From assembly GCA_018402635.1 (NCBI GenBank), contig JAGYIP010000008.1, forward strand, positions 372,001 through 436,000: 64,000 nt of DNA, given 5' to 3'. A model generated the notes under the pieces. The model made no database searches. It saw only the letters and a list, made by a program, of their open reading frames with translations, and was not told the origin of the DNA. The translations under genes were made by a program, and so were the position numbers. The stretch is from Burkholderiaceae bacterium (lineage in GTDB: Bacteria; Pseudomonadota; Gammaproteobacteria; Burkholderiales; Burkholderiaceae_A). Shown here piece by piece: positions 48,220 through 57,174 of this stretch; position 1 is the first letter of the stretch; each line of letters starts with the position of its first letter.

Positions 48220-49305
48220 ATGAACGCCAAATCAGCAGGTCTGAGCTACAAACAAGCCGGTGTCGACATCGAGGCGGGGGACGCCCTGGTTGACCGTATC
48301 AAGCCCTTGGCCAAGGCCACGCTACGGCCCGAGGTGCTTGCTGGCATTGGCGGCTTTGGCGCGCTTTTTGAAATGCCCAAGGGCTACAAGCAGCCTGTGC
48401 TTGTCTCGGGCACCGACGGGGTGGGCACCAAGCTTAAGCTTGCCTTTGCGCTGAATCGGCACGACACCATCGGCATTGACCTTGTGGGCATGAGCGTCAA
48501 TGACATCTTGGTGCAGGGCGCTGAGCCACTTTTCTTTCTTGATTACTTTGCAACAGGCCGGCTCTCGGTCGAGACGGCGGCCTCGGTGGTGGCAGGGATT
48601 GCCAAGGGCTGCGAGATGGCGGGCTGCGCGCTTATTGGAGGCGAGACCGCCGAGATGCCCGGCATGTATGCCGAGGGCGAGTACGACCTTGCGGGCTTTG
48701 CAGTGGGCGTGGTTGAGAAGTCTCAGATGCTTACTGGCAAGCAGGTTCAGTCGGGCGACCGCGTGCTTGGCCTTGCCTCCAATGGCTTTCACAGCAATGG
48801 TTATTCCTTGGTTCGGGCAGTCTTGGAAAAGGCGCTTGGAGAGATTTCAGAAAAAAGCCTGGCGGCTGTTCAACTGCCTTGCGGCTGGTCGCTCGATGAA
48901 GCTCGGCCTCTTGCCGAGCTGCTCTTGGCGCCCACGCGTATCTATGTCAAGCCCGTGCTTGAAGCGCTGCGTACGCACCAGTCAGCCATTCACGCCATGG
49001 CCCACATCACGGGTGGCGGCCTGGTTGGTAATGTTCCGCGGGTTCTGCCCGAGGGCCTGAAGGCCGAGCTAAAGGCCGGATCGTGGCCGATGCCTTCGGT
49101 CATGCACTGGGTGCAAGACCAGGGCGGCATTGAGACCGATGAAATTCACAGGGTCTTTAATGCAGGCATTGGCATGGTGCTGGTGGTGGCAGCAGAGCAG
49201 GCTGAGGACATTGCGGCAACCCTTACCGCGGCCGGCGAGCGGGTCTATGCCATGGGTGAAATAACGCCGCAGTTGGCCGGCGAGCCTGCAACCATTATTC
49301 GTTAA
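48220..49305 (+). CDS. purM: Phosphoribosylformylglycinamidine cyclo-ligase
   Basis: About 361 residues from ATG 48220 ([20 protein letters not shown]). AIR synthetase, fifth step of purine synthesis. Motifs: [112 protein letters not shown] and [12 protein letters not shown]. The track start at 48196 adds eight atypical residues. Confidence 0.97.
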   Translation: MNAKSAGLSYKQAGVDIEAGDALVDRIKPLAKATLRPEVLAGIGGFGALFEMPKGYKQPVLVSGTDGVGTKLKLAFALNRHDTIGIDLVGMSVNDILVQGAEPLFFLDYFATGRLSVETAASVVAGIAKGCEMAGCALIGGETAEMPGMYAEGEYDLAGFAVGVVEKSQMLTGKQVQSGDRVLGLASNGFHSNGYSLVRAVLEKALGEISEKSLAAVQLPCGWSLDEARPLAELLLAPTRIYVKPVLEALRTHQSAIHAMAHITGGGLVGNVPRVLPEGLKAELKAGSWPMPSVMHWVQDQGGIETDEIHRVFNAGIGMVLVVAAEQAEDIAATLTAAGERVYAMGEITPQLAGEPATIIR

Positions 49306-49319
49306 TTCGCGAGCTTGTA

Positions 49320-50249
49320 TTAGCCTCGCGGATGATGCTGGGCATGCAAAACCTTCAGCCTTGCCTGAGCAACATGGGTGTAAATCTGCGTGGTTGAGAT
49401 GTCGGCGTGGCCCAAGAGCATCTGCACCACCCGCAGGTCAGCACCATGGTTAAGCAGATGGCTTGCAAAGGCATGGCGCAGGGCATGGGGTGATAAGGCA
49501 ATGCTAAGGCCTGCCTGCCGGGTGTAGCGTTTTATTAGCATCCAGAAATACTGGCGGCTCATGGCCTCGCCCCGCTCGGTCACAAACACCATCTCAGACA
49601 TCCTGCCCTTTAGAATCAGGGCGCGCGGCCCCTTAAGATAGGTCGACAGCCAATGCCCTGCCTCATCCCCAAAGGGCACAAGCCGGTCTTTGTTTCCTTT
49701 CCCTGTGACTCGAAGGATGCCTTCGGTCAGGCTCAGCCGTGAAAGGCTCAGACCAATAAGCTCCGAGACACGCAGTCCGGTGGCATAAAGAAGTTCAAGC
49801 ATGGCCTTATCACGAAGGGCCAGCACGGCCTCAGGATTCTTCTGAAGGGGCGCTGCTAAGAGCGCCTCGACCTGGTCTTCTGCGGCAGTCAGTGGCAGTC
49901 TGCGGGCCTGACGGGCGGCCTTTAGGCATGCCGTGGGGTCATCGGCACGTCGCCCTTCGCGAACCAGCCAGCCGTAAAACCGTCGAAAGCATGACAGTCT
50001 GCGATTGCTGGTGGCCGGCCGCACCTTACGAAAGCTTGCAGCAAGAAAGCTCTGCAGTGCGGCCTCGCTTAAGGCCTCAATGGCACGGCAGTCGTCTGCA
50101 AGGTCATGGGTCGAGTCGGCAGCCCATGCAGCAAGCTGATGAAGATCGCGCCGATAGGCCTGAAGGCTATTGGCCGAGAGCCCCTCTTCAAGCAAAAGGG
50201 CATGGCAGAAGGCCTCGATGGGCTCGATGGGCTCGATGGACGGCGTCAT
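49320..50249 (-). CDS. xerD: Tyrosine recombinase XerD
   Basis: About 309 residues from ATG 50249 (MTPSIEPIEPIEAFCHALLL). Site-specific recombinase resolving chromosome dimers at dif with XerC. Catalytic residues are visible: Arg in LLYATGLRVSELIGLSL, Lys in VTGKGNKDRLVPFGD, HxxR in SPHALRHAFASHLLNHGADL, His in MLLGHADISTTQIYTHV with the Tyr. The N-terminal core-binding domain is LSANSLQAYRRDLHQLAAWA. The upstream extension in the track (from 50342) is made of tandem repeats and is probably not coding. Confidence 0.94.
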   Translation of the reverse strand: MTPSIEPIEPIEAFCHALLLEEGLSANSLQAYRRDLHQLAAWAADSTHDLADDCRAIEALSEAALQSFLAASFRKVRPATSNRRLSCFRRFYGWLVREGRRADDPTACLKAARQARRLPLTAAEDQVEALLAAPLQKNPEAVLALRDKAMLELLYATGLRVSELIGLSLSRLSLTEGILRVTGKGNKDRLVPFGDEAGHWLSTYLKGPRALILKGRMSEMVFVTERGEAMSRQYFWMLIKRYTRQAGLSIALSPHALRHAFASHLLNHGADLRVVQMLLGHADISTTQIYTHVAQARLKVLHAQHHPRG

Positions 50250-50316
50250 GAGCAAGCCCTCAATGAGCAAGCCCTCAAGCAACCTGGTGCGCAACCTGGT
50301 GCGCAACCTCGTGCGT
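50214..50316. repeat. Three adjacent micro-repeat tracts at the xerD 5' end
   Basis: A 9-bp CTCGATGGG tract, about 3 copies (50214-50239), codes for the IEPIEPIE stretch of xerD. A perfect 15-bp pair ATGAGCAAGCCCTCA (50248-50277) spans the proposed xerD start, and a 12-bp unit AACCTGGTGCGC, 3 copies with the third imperfect (50281-50316), lies just upstream. Such tracts can change length by slippage and alter the start region. Confidence 0.85.
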
Positions 50317-50331
50317 AATTTCATGCCTAAG

Positions 50332-51537
50332 CTATTGCGCATGGGGCCTTAGCGGGCTTGGGTTGCCACCTTGCCCTGCCTTCTGGTCCTGGGCAAGGGC
50401 CCATTCAATATGGCGGTTCACCATGTCAGTGCAATGGCCACGGCGTGCTTGAAGGGCTTGAAGGATGGCCCTGCGATCGAGGTTTGAAAGCGGCTGACGC
50501 AGGGCGTTGCCCAGGCCAACGGCCAGGTTACGAAGCCATCGGGCATGACCGATGCGCCGAATGGCGCTGCCCTGATGCCGATCGTTGAATTCGTCTTCGG
50601 TCCAGCCAAAGAGGTCGGCAAGGTTTGCCGCATCAAGGCCATGGCGTGCCGCAAAGTCGGGCAGGGTTGCCTTCTGGGCGAATCGGTTCCAGGGGCAGAC
50701 CCGCTGGCAGTCATCGCATCCGTACACCCGATTGCCCATCAGCGGTCGCAGCGACTCCTCAATGTCGCCCTCATGTTCAATGGTGAGGTAGGAAATGCAG
50801 CGCCTTGCATCGAGCTGGTAGGGACCAACAAAGGCCTGGGTGGGGCAGGCCGTTAGGCAGTCGGTGCAGCTTCCGCAGTGGCCAGCAGGGCTTTGCTCTG
50901 CATGAACGGGCTCCTTGCTTCGGCCCCCACGAAGCTGCTCGCCCGAGAGCCGGGTAAGAAGAACACCAAGAAAAATCATCGAGCCCTGCGCGCGCGTAAG
51001 CAGCAAGGTGTTCTTGCCCTGCCAGCCTCTTTGGGCCTTCGCGGCAAGCGCCACCTCCATAAGGGGCGCGGAGTCGACACAGGCACGAAAGTCAGTGACA
51101 GGCCGCTGCCAGGCCTTCGCCATGAATTCGGCAAGCCGCCCTAGGCGCGCTCGCAAGACCTTGTGATAGTCGCGGCCTCGGGCATAGACCGAGACCACAG
51201 CACGCCGGGGGTCTTCCAGGGCATGCTCTTCATCGGCACGCCACTGCGGACCGGCTTGAGGCAAATAAGGCAGGCCCACCACAAGGGCTGTCTGGGCGCC
51301 GTGCAGCAGGTGATTGGGGTCTGCGCGTTGATCGGGGGAGCGGGCCATGTAGCGCATGTCACCCTGCTTTTCTTGCCCAAGCCATTGGTAGAGCCTTTCT
51401 AATTCCGCATCCAAAAGACCCTCCTTAAGTGAAACAAGTCCGAGGTCGAGCAGTCCAAGCGCATGGAGCTGGTTCTGAACTTGCACCAGGCTCGGGTTAG
51501 CATGAGGGGTTGAAATGGACGATTTAACGTGGGACAT
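50332..51537 (-). CDS. queG: Epoxyqueuosine reductase
   Basis: About 401 residues from ATG 51537 (MSHVKSSIST); a GTG at 51486 is an alternative. It makes queuosine from epoxyqueuosine in tRNA, using cobalamin and two 4Fe-4S clusters. Motifs: ARGRDYHKVLRARLGRLAEF, DSAPLMEVALAAKAQRGWQG and the clusters CGSCTDCLTACPTQAFVGPY and YGCDDCQRVCPWNRFAQ; the end carries HEAT-like repeats. The start lies across the divergent tsaE-amiC start. Confidence 0.93.
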   Translation of the reverse strand: MSHVKSSISTPHANPSLVQVQNQLHALGLLDLGLVSLKEGLLDAELERLYQWLGQEKQGDMRYMARSPDQRADPNHLLHGAQTALVVGLPYLPQAGPQWRADEEHALEDPRRAVVSVYARGRDYHKVLRARLGRLAEFMAKAWQRPVTDFRACVDSAPLMEVALAAKAQRGWQGKNTLLLTRAQGSMIFLGVLLTRLSGEQLRGGRSKEPVHAEQSPAGHCGSCTDCLTACPTQAFVGPYQLDARRCISYLTIEHEGDIEESLRPLMGNRVYGCDDCQRVCPWNRFAQKATLPDFAARHGLDAANLADLFGWTEDEFNDRHQGSAIRRIGHARWLRNLAVGLGNALRQPLSNLDRRAILQALQARRGHCTDMVNRHIEWALAQDQKAGQGGNPSPLRPHAQ

Positions 51538-53577
51538 GATGTGATTGTTGACCGGCCGGCCAGGGAGTTCAATGCCGTGGATGCACAAGGGCTGACCTTA
51601 CTGGGTCAGGCCCTTGCACGTATGGTGCACCAAGGCGGCCTGCAGCGGGTCTACCTGCGTGGGGGGCTTGGTGTGGGCAAGACAAGCCTGGCGCGCGCTG
51701 TCCTTCAATCCCTTGGAGTAACCGGGCGTATTAAGAGCCCAAGCTTTTCAGTGGCCGAAACCTACGAGCTGAGCCCCAGCAGCTCGGCCGCGCACCTTGA
51801 TTTTTACCGTCTTGACGATCCTACAGCCTGGCGCAGTGCGGGGCTGCGTGACTGCCTTGCGGAGGCCACGATCTGTCTTGTGGAGTGGCCAGAAAAGGCG
51901 CATGGGCTGCCTCTGGCCGACCTTGACATCGCAATGGACTGGGAGTCCATTGACGCGCCGCAGGGCCCGCGCCGTCTTCGGTTTCGTTTTGCGCAGGCCG
52001 ATCACCAGCAACGGTTTGAGGCGGTCTTGCAGGGCCTTCAGCACGATCAAGACCTTCATCAAGACCAAGACCCTCAGCAAGACCGAGACCTCCAGAACGA
52101 CACGGCGAGCCTTCGCTTGCTTCAGACACGGCGCAGGCTGCTGGCCCTGCCAGCGGCCTGCCTGCTTCCCCAGGTCGTCGTCACGGGCTCTTCGGCACTC
52201 GGCCCCACAGGGCTTTCTGCTGCAGCGCTTTTCCTGGGGCTCTCGGCATGGCCAGAGTCTGCCCGCGCGCTGGAGCTGGTTGCCGTGCGCATCTGGCCTG
52301 CCGAGGACTACACACGGGTGGCCATCGAGCACGACACCTCCAAGATTCGTTACGAGACCTTCAAGCTCACCCAACCCGATCGCCTGGTGGTGGACATTCA
52401 GGACATGGTGCTCGACCCACGGCTACGCGAGTTGCTGGCTGCTGTTCAGCCCAACGACCCTTACATTGAAGCGGTGCGCGTAGGCCAGTTCAGTAAGAGG
52501 GTCGTGCGCCTTGTCTTTGATCTCAAACAAGGCGGCATTCGCCCCAAGGTCTTTAGCCTTCCGCCTATTGCCCAGTACCGGCATCGCCTGGTCATCGATC
52601 TCTATCCCTTGGTTGAGCCGGACCCGCTTCTTGCCTTTTTAAAACAGTACGAGCAGATCGAGCAGGCCTCGCAGGTCGCGCAGTCGCCAAGAGATTCCGG
52701 GCCCCCCGGGACTCCTGGCCCGGCAGCCTCAACAGGCCCTTTGGCAATGCCCACCCCCGGGCCTGCAATGAAGGCCTTGCCTGCAGATCAGGCGGGCGCC
52801 ATTGCCAGTGCCCCTGGCATCTCAGATCCCAAGGCCCCTGCTCAGGCACGTCGCCCCTCTTCACCCAGGGTCGTGACCATTGCCCTCGATGCTGGGCATG
52901 GCGGCGAGGATCCTGGTGCGGTGGGTCGTCGAGGCACTAAAGAAAAAGACGTGGTCTTGCGTATTGCCCGTGAGCTTAAACGCCGCGTTGATGCCACCCC
53001 CAATATGCGCGCCTTCTTAACGCGCGATGGCGATTACTTTGTTCCCCTGGCCCGACGTGTGCGTCGCGCCCGTCAGGTTCAGGCCGATCTATTCGTCTCG
53101 ATTCATGCCGACGCCTGGGTCTCGCCAACAGCCAAAGGCGCTTCTGTTTTTGCCTTATCCGAACGCGGGGCCTCAAGCGCCGCCGCCCGTTACATGGCCA
53201 ACAAAGAAAACGAGGCCGACCTTATTGGCGGAGTCGAGGTGGGCAATGCAGATGACCTTGTTGCACAGACCTTATTGAACATGTCAACGGCTGCGCAAAT
53301 TAAAGACTCGCGTAAATTGGGTGAGGCGGTGCTCTCTCAGATAGGTCGCGTAAATCAGCTTCATAAGCCTCGGGTGGAGCAGGCCAACTTCGCCGTTCTT
53401 CGTGCGCCTGATATTCCCTCAATCCTCGTTGAAACAGCCTTCATAAGTAACCCCGAGGAAGAGAAGAAACTGCGTGATCCTCGTTACCAGCGCGATGTGG
53501 CTGAGGCGGTTTTCAAAGGCATTCAGGCCTACTTGGCACAGAACCCGCCCCTTGCTAAGCGTGGGCTGGCAAGCTAA
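51529..53577 (+). CDS. TsaE-AmiC fused ORF: tRNA t6A ATPase plus N-acetylmuramoyl-L-alanine amidase
   Basis: 682 residues without a stop from GTG 51529. Residues 1-170 are TsaE (t6A synthesis): Walker A LRGGLGVGKTSLARAVLQSL, IKSPSFSVAETYEL, LDFYRLDDPTAWRSAGLRDC and CLVEWPEKA. A Gln/Asp-rich linker (HDQDLHQDQDPQQDRDLQND, about 172-191) is followed by a Tat-like signal (TRRRLLALPAACLL, about 200-248), an AMIN domain (about 249-370; VAVRIWPAEDYTRVAIEHDT), a Pro/Ala linker and a zinc amidase domain (ALDAGHGGEDPGAVGRRGTK; DLFVSIHADAWVS; RAPDIPSILVETAF). Relatives have two genes. A TTG near 52117 could start AmiC separately, which would let the amidase reach the periplasm. Confidence 0.87.
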   Translation: MGHDVIVDRPAREFNAVDAQGLTLLGQALARMVHQGGLQRVYLRGGLGVGKTSLARAVLQSLGVTGRIKSPSFSVAETYELSPSSSAAHLDFYRLDDPTAWRSAGLRDCLAEATICLVEWPEKAHGLPLADLDIAMDWESIDAPQGPRRLRFRFAQADHQQRFEAVLQGLQHDQDLHQDQDPQQDRDLQNDTASLRLLQTRRRLLALPAACLLPQVVVTGSSALGPTGLSAAALFLGLSAWPESARALELVAVRIWPAEDYTRVAIEHDTSKIRYETFKLTQPDRLVVDIQDMVLDPRLRELLAAVQPNDPYIEAVRVGQFSKRVVRLVFDLKQGGIRPKVFSLPPIAQYRHRLVIDLYPLVEPDPLLAFLKQYEQIEQASQVAQSPRDSGPPGTPGPAASTGPLAMPTPGPAMKALPADQAGAIASAPGISDPKAPAQARRPSSPRVVTIALDAGHGGEDPGAVGRRGTKEKDVVLRIARELKRRVDATPNMRAFLTRDGDYFVPLARRVRRARQVQADLFVSIHADAWVSPTAKGASVFALSERGASSAAARYMANKENEADLIGGVEVGNADDLVAQTLLNMSTAAQIKDSRKLGEAVLSQIGRVNQLHKPRVEQANFAVLRAPDIPSILVETAFISNPEEEKKLRDPRYQRDVAEAVFKGIQAYLAQNPPLAKRGLAS

Positions 53578-53607
53578 GCCTAAGCCCAGCTCACCCACTC
53601 CAACCTT

Positions 53608-55413
53608 ATGGCACGCATCGCGCTTCTTCCCGAGAACCTTGTAAGCCAAATTGCTGCAGGCGAAGTTGTTGAGCGGCCTGCCTCTGTGGTGAAAGAGCTT
53701 CTTGAAAATGCCCTCGATGCAAAGGCAAGCCAAATTGAGCTAAGCCTTGAAGATGGCGGTATTCGTGCAATACGTCTTCGTGACAATGGGCATGGCATTA
53801 ATTGCGATGACCTTTTACTTGCCGTGCAGCAGCACGCCACAAGCAAAATTCGTAGCCTTGACGATCTTCTTGCCGTGCGCAGCCATGGCTTTCGTGGTGA
53901 AGCCTTGGCCTCGGTGGGTTCGGTTGCCGAGCTCACCATCACCAGCCGCACGCCAGAGGCCGAGCATGCCAGCAGCATCTCGAATCGAACGGGCCAATGG
54001 CAGTTGGCGCCGGCTGCCGGAGGCCAGGGGACCATGGTGGAGGTGCTTGGTCTTTTTCACACCATTCCAGCCCGCCGGCGTTTTTTGAAAACCCCCGCCA
54101 CGGAACTCAACCACTGCCGTGAGGCCTTTCAACGCGCGGCCCTTGCCCATCCGCAGGTTCGCTGGCAGTTTCGCCATAACGACAAGCTCTTGCTCAGTCT
54201 TCCTGCGCAAGACCATGTCGAGCGGGTCGCTCGCCTGTTCGACATCGATCCTGCAACCATGGCCGTCTGCCGTCAGGCGCATGGGCCGATGACCATTCAT
54301 GCCTTCTTGCAAAGGCCCACCGAGGCCTCCCATGCAGCCGACCGCCAGTATTTTTATGTGAACGGGCGACCCATTCGCGATCGGATGCTTGCCCATGCCA
54401 TGCGATCGGTCTATGCCGATCTGCTGCATAGCGACCGGCAGCCAAGGTTTGCCCTGTTCATCGACATCGAAAGCGATCGGGTGGATGTCAATGTGCATCC
54501 GGCCAAGGCCGAGGTTCGCTTTCGCGAGTCGCAGGCGGTCTATCAGGCTGTTGTTCAGGCCTGCCGCCAAAGCCTTGCACTGGGGCAGGCGGGGGCTGTA
54601 AGCCCATCTGGCTATGCCACTGGCACAGCCACGGCGGTTAGCTCTATTGGCCCAGGCCAGCCCGTTGTAACGCCGGCCAATCTCACGCGGCCATACCCAA
54701 GCCAGTCGGCCCTTGGTCTTGTCTCATCGGGCCCTGGCTCTGCCGCATCCTTCTCCTCGTCGGTCTGGCGGGTGAATTCGCCCGCAGCTGCCTTCAGCAT
54801 CGATGCCTCGATGCAGGGCGGTGTTGCTGCCGATGCCGATCATCCCTTGGGCTTTGCCCTTGCCCAGCTGCATGGCATTTTCATTCTTGCGCAGAACGCC
54901 AAGGGGCTTGTTCTGGTTGATATGCATGCCGCCCATGAGCGCATTGTTTACGAGCGTCTTAAGGCTATGCCATCGGGGTCCATGCAGCAGCTGCTTGAGC
55001 CGCTGGCCCTTCAGGCCTCTGCCCTTGAGCTTGAAACCTTGCAGGCTCAGCAAGGCCTCCTGCACGACCTTGGCTTTTCCTTGTCGGTCCTCTCCGAGCA
55101 GAGCATGGCGGTTCGGGGCCTGCCAGTGCTGCTTGCCCAGGCCCAGGTGGAACCCTTGGTACGTCAGACCCTGGCTGAGCTCGCCCAGCATGGTCTCTCA
55201 AGCCTTATGGAAGAAAAGCGCAATGCCCTGCTTGCCACCATGGCATGCCATGGTGCGGTTCGTGCGAATCGAAGGCTTGCCATTCCCGAGATGAATGCCC
55301 TCTTGCGCGATATGGAGCGAACCGAGCGTGCCGATCAGTGCAACCATGGCCGACCCACCTGGGTGCAGCTCGACCTGCAGACGCTTGATCGTTTCTTTCT
55401 GCGAGGGCAGTAG
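53608..55413 (+). CDS. mutL: DNA mismatch repair protein MutL
   Basis: 601 residues. The GHKL ATPase is complete: IAAGEVVERPASVVKELLEN, LRDNGHGINCDDLLLAVQQH, TSKIRSLDDLLAVRSHGFRG, and NVHPAKAEVRF. A Ser/Pro/Gly-rich linker (about 320-395) leads to the dimerisation domain with DMHAAHERIVYERL, which fits the DxHA(x)2E(x)4E endonuclease motif with Met in place of Gln, plus ATMACHGAVRANRRL and DQCNHGRPTWVQL. So this MutL is likely a latent nickase, as in bacteria without MutH. It starts 30 bases after amiC. Confidence 0.95.
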   Translation: MARIALLPENLVSQIAAGEVVERPASVVKELLENALDAKASQIELSLEDGGIRAIRLRDNGHGINCDDLLLAVQQHATSKIRSLDDLLAVRSHGFRGEALASVGSVAELTITSRTPEAEHASSISNRTGQWQLAPAAGGQGTMVEVLGLFHTIPARRRFLKTPATELNHCREAFQRAALAHPQVRWQFRHNDKLLLSLPAQDHVERVARLFDIDPATMAVCRQAHGPMTIHAFLQRPTEASHAADRQYFYVNGRPIRDRMLAHAMRSVYADLLHSDRQPRFALFIDIESDRVDVNVHPAKAEVRFRESQAVYQAVVQACRQSLALGQAGAVSPSGYATGTATAVSSIGPGQPVVTPANLTRPYPSQSALGLVSSGPGSAASFSSSVWRVNSPAAAFSIDASMQGGVAADADHPLGFALAQLHGIFILAQNAKGLVLVDMHAAHERIVYERLKAMPSGSMQQLLEPLALQASALELETLQAQQGLLHDLGFSLSVLSEQSMAVRGLPVLLAQAQVEPLVRQTLAELAQHGLSSLMEEKRNALLATMACHGAVRANRRLAIPEMNALLRDMERTERADQCNHGRPTWVQLDLQTLDRFFLRGQ

Positions 55414-55434
55414 GCCAGTGGGTCAGCGCGCACC

Positions 55435-56430
55435 ATGGTGAAGCCCGCCCTGGTGGACTGCCTTATTGGCCCGACCGCAAGCGGCAAGTCGGGTCTTGCC
55501 CTCTGGCTTGCACAGGCCGCAGGCCCAAGGGCTGGAGGCCAGGCCGTTGAGATCGTAAGCATGGATTCCGCGCTTATCTACAAGGCCATGGACATCGGTA
55601 CTGCCAAGCCAACGTCTGCCGAGCGGGCCCAGACGCCACACCACCTCATTGACATTCTTGAGCCCGAGCAGGTCTTTTCTGTTGCCCAGTTTTTGGAGCA
55701 GGCCAAAGGCGCCATTCAGGCCATTCGTAGCCGTGGCAACCGCCCTTTGGTTGTGGGCGGCACCATGCTTTATTTCAAGGCGCTCTTAAAAGGGCTTGAC
55801 GATCTTCCTTCCACTCCCGTTTCTCTGCGCCAGGCCATTGCCGCAAAGGCTAAAGCCCTGGGCTGGCCCGCCATGCATGCCGAGCTTCAAGGTCACGACC
55901 CATTAACAGCGCAGCGCCTGAACCCCAACGACGCGCAGCGTATTTCAAGGGCACTGGAAGTCTTCTTGCATACGGGCGTCAGCCTGAGCCACTGGATTGC
56001 CAAGAGCCAGTTGAAGGCTCAGTCTGGCGGGCAACACGCCGCCATGGCCGCCACTGACCTGCGTGTTCTGGCGCTGCAGCCCGAGGACCGGGCCTGGCTG
56101 CACCGCCGGATCGAGCAAAGGTTTATGGCCATGCTTGACCAGGGCTTTCTTATGGAGGTGAGCCAACTTCGTAAACGGCCCGGGCTTTCCGCCCTGCATC
56201 CGAGCATGCGCGCGGTGGGCTATCGACAGGCCTGGTCGCATCTGGCCGGGGAGCAAAGCGAACCGGCCTTCATTGAGGCAGGCATTGCGGCAAGCCGTCA
56301 GCTTGCAAAGCGTCAGATCACCTGGCTGCGCAGCTTTCATGGTCTTGATTGTCTTGACCCTTCGACCCTAAGCTCTGCCGCGCTTGAACAAAAGGCCTTG
56401 CAGTGGTGGCAGTCTGCAGACCAAGGGTAA
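55435..56430 (+). CDS. miaA: tRNA dimethylallyltransferase
   Basis: 331 residues. It adds the dimethylallyl group to A37 of tRNAs reading UNN codons. The P-loop is CLIGPTASGKSGLALWLAQA, followed by VSMDSALIYKAMDIGTAKPT, HHLIDILEPEQVFSVAQF, VVGGTMLYFKALLKGLDDLP, and SMRAVGYRQAWSHLAGE with AKRQITWLRSF near the C-terminus. It lies 21 bases after mutL in the conserved mutL-miaA pair. Confidence 0.97.
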   Translation: MVKPALVDCLIGPTASGKSGLALWLAQAAGPRAGGQAVEIVSMDSALIYKAMDIGTAKPTSAERAQTPHHLIDILEPEQVFSVAQFLEQAKGAIQAIRSRGNRPLVVGGTMLYFKALLKGLDDLPSTPVSLRQAIAAKAKALGWPAMHAELQGHDPLTAQRLNPNDAQRISRALEVFLHTGVSLSHWIAKSQLKAQSGGQHAAMAATDLRVLALQPEDRAWLHRRIEQRFMAMLDQGFLMEVSQLRKRPGLSALHPSMRAVGYRQAWSHLAGEQSEPAFIEAGIAASRQLAKRQITWLRSFHGLDCLDPSTLSSAALEQKALQWWQSADQG

Positions 56431-56467
56431 TGCTCTGGCGTGACACAGACCCGCTTTAAGCTGGCGC

Positions 56468-56476
56468 TACTATTAC
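56468..56476 (+). promoter_or_regulatory. -10-like sequence just before plsY
   Basis: TACTATTAC contains two overlapping -10-like hexamers; TATTAC (56471-56476) ends 7 bases before the plsY ATG at 56484. There is no Shine-Dalgarno. It fits the leaderless layout seen elsewhere in the window. Confidence 0.4.
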
Positions 56477-56483
56477 AGAACTC

Positions 56484-57164
56484 ATGACCGGTCTTTCTGC
56501 AACCTTTCTCATTTCTTACCTCTTGGGCTCGGTCTCCTTTGCCATTTTGGTAAGTCGGCTTCGTGGCCTTGGCGACCCTCGAAGCTATGGCTCGGGCAAC
56601 CCTGGGGCAACCAATATGTTGCGAACGGGGGACAAGCGCGCCGCCGCCCTAACCCTTATTGGTGATGCGGCCAAGGGCTGGTTGGCCATTTTGGTCTTTC
56701 ATGCCCTTTTGCTGCCTGGTGCGGCCTCGGCGCAAGAGGCGAACCAATGGCTGGCCGTTGCCGCCATTGCAGTCTTTCTTGGCCACCTCTTTCCTGTTTT
56801 CTTTCAGTTCAAAGGCGGCAAGGGCGTGGCAACTGCCCTAGGCGTTTTGCTTGGCTTATCGCCTTTGCTTGGGCTTGCAAGCCTTGCCGTCTGGCTGGTG
56901 GTCTTTGGGGTAAGCAGAATCTCCTCGCTTTCGGCCCTCTCTGCCGCCTTGGCCGCACCCCTTCTGCCCTTGCTTGGTCTTGGCTATGGCTCGCTTAATC
57001 AGAACCCCGCCGATCAACCCGACCCGGCGCTTGTCGTTTTAGATCCGCTCTGGTGGGCCATTGTTGCCATGAGCCTGCTTCTTCTTGCTCGCCATCGACG
57101 CAACTTTCAAGACCTCTTTCAGGGCAAAGAAAAACCTGTTCTATTCGACAAAGACTCGAGCTAG
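56484..57164 (+). CDS. plsY: Acyl-phosphate glycerol-3-phosphate acyltransferase
   Basis: A 226-residue polytopic membrane enzyme that acylates glycerol-3-phosphate from acyl-phosphate. Motifs: SYLLGSVSFAILVSRLRGLG, DPRSYGSGNPGATNMLRTGD, GHLFPVFFQFKGGKGVATAL, the three PlsY loops. Several hydrophobic segments fit 5-7 helices. A hydrophilic insert (LNQNPADQPDPAL) before the last helix lengthens it beyond the usual 200. Convergent with tsaD. Confidence 0.96.
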   Translation: MTGLSATFLISYLLGSVSFAILVSRLRGLGDPRSYGSGNPGATNMLRTGDKRAAALTLIGDAAKGWLAILVFHALLLPGAASAQEANQWLAVAAIAVFLGHLFPVFFQFKGGKGVATALGVLLGLSPLLGLASLAVWLVVFGVSRISSLSALSAALAAPLLPLLGLGYGSLNQNPADQPDPALVVLDPLWWAIVAMSLLLLARHRRNFQDLFQGKEKPVLFDKDSS

Positions 57165-57174
57165 GGCTTTTCGA

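Noticed and set aside
49308-49330. Inverted repeat CGCGAG/CTCGCG between purM and xerD as a terminator
   Set aside because: Only a 6-bp stem with an 11-base loop, overlapping the xerD stop and lacking a U-run; too weak to call.
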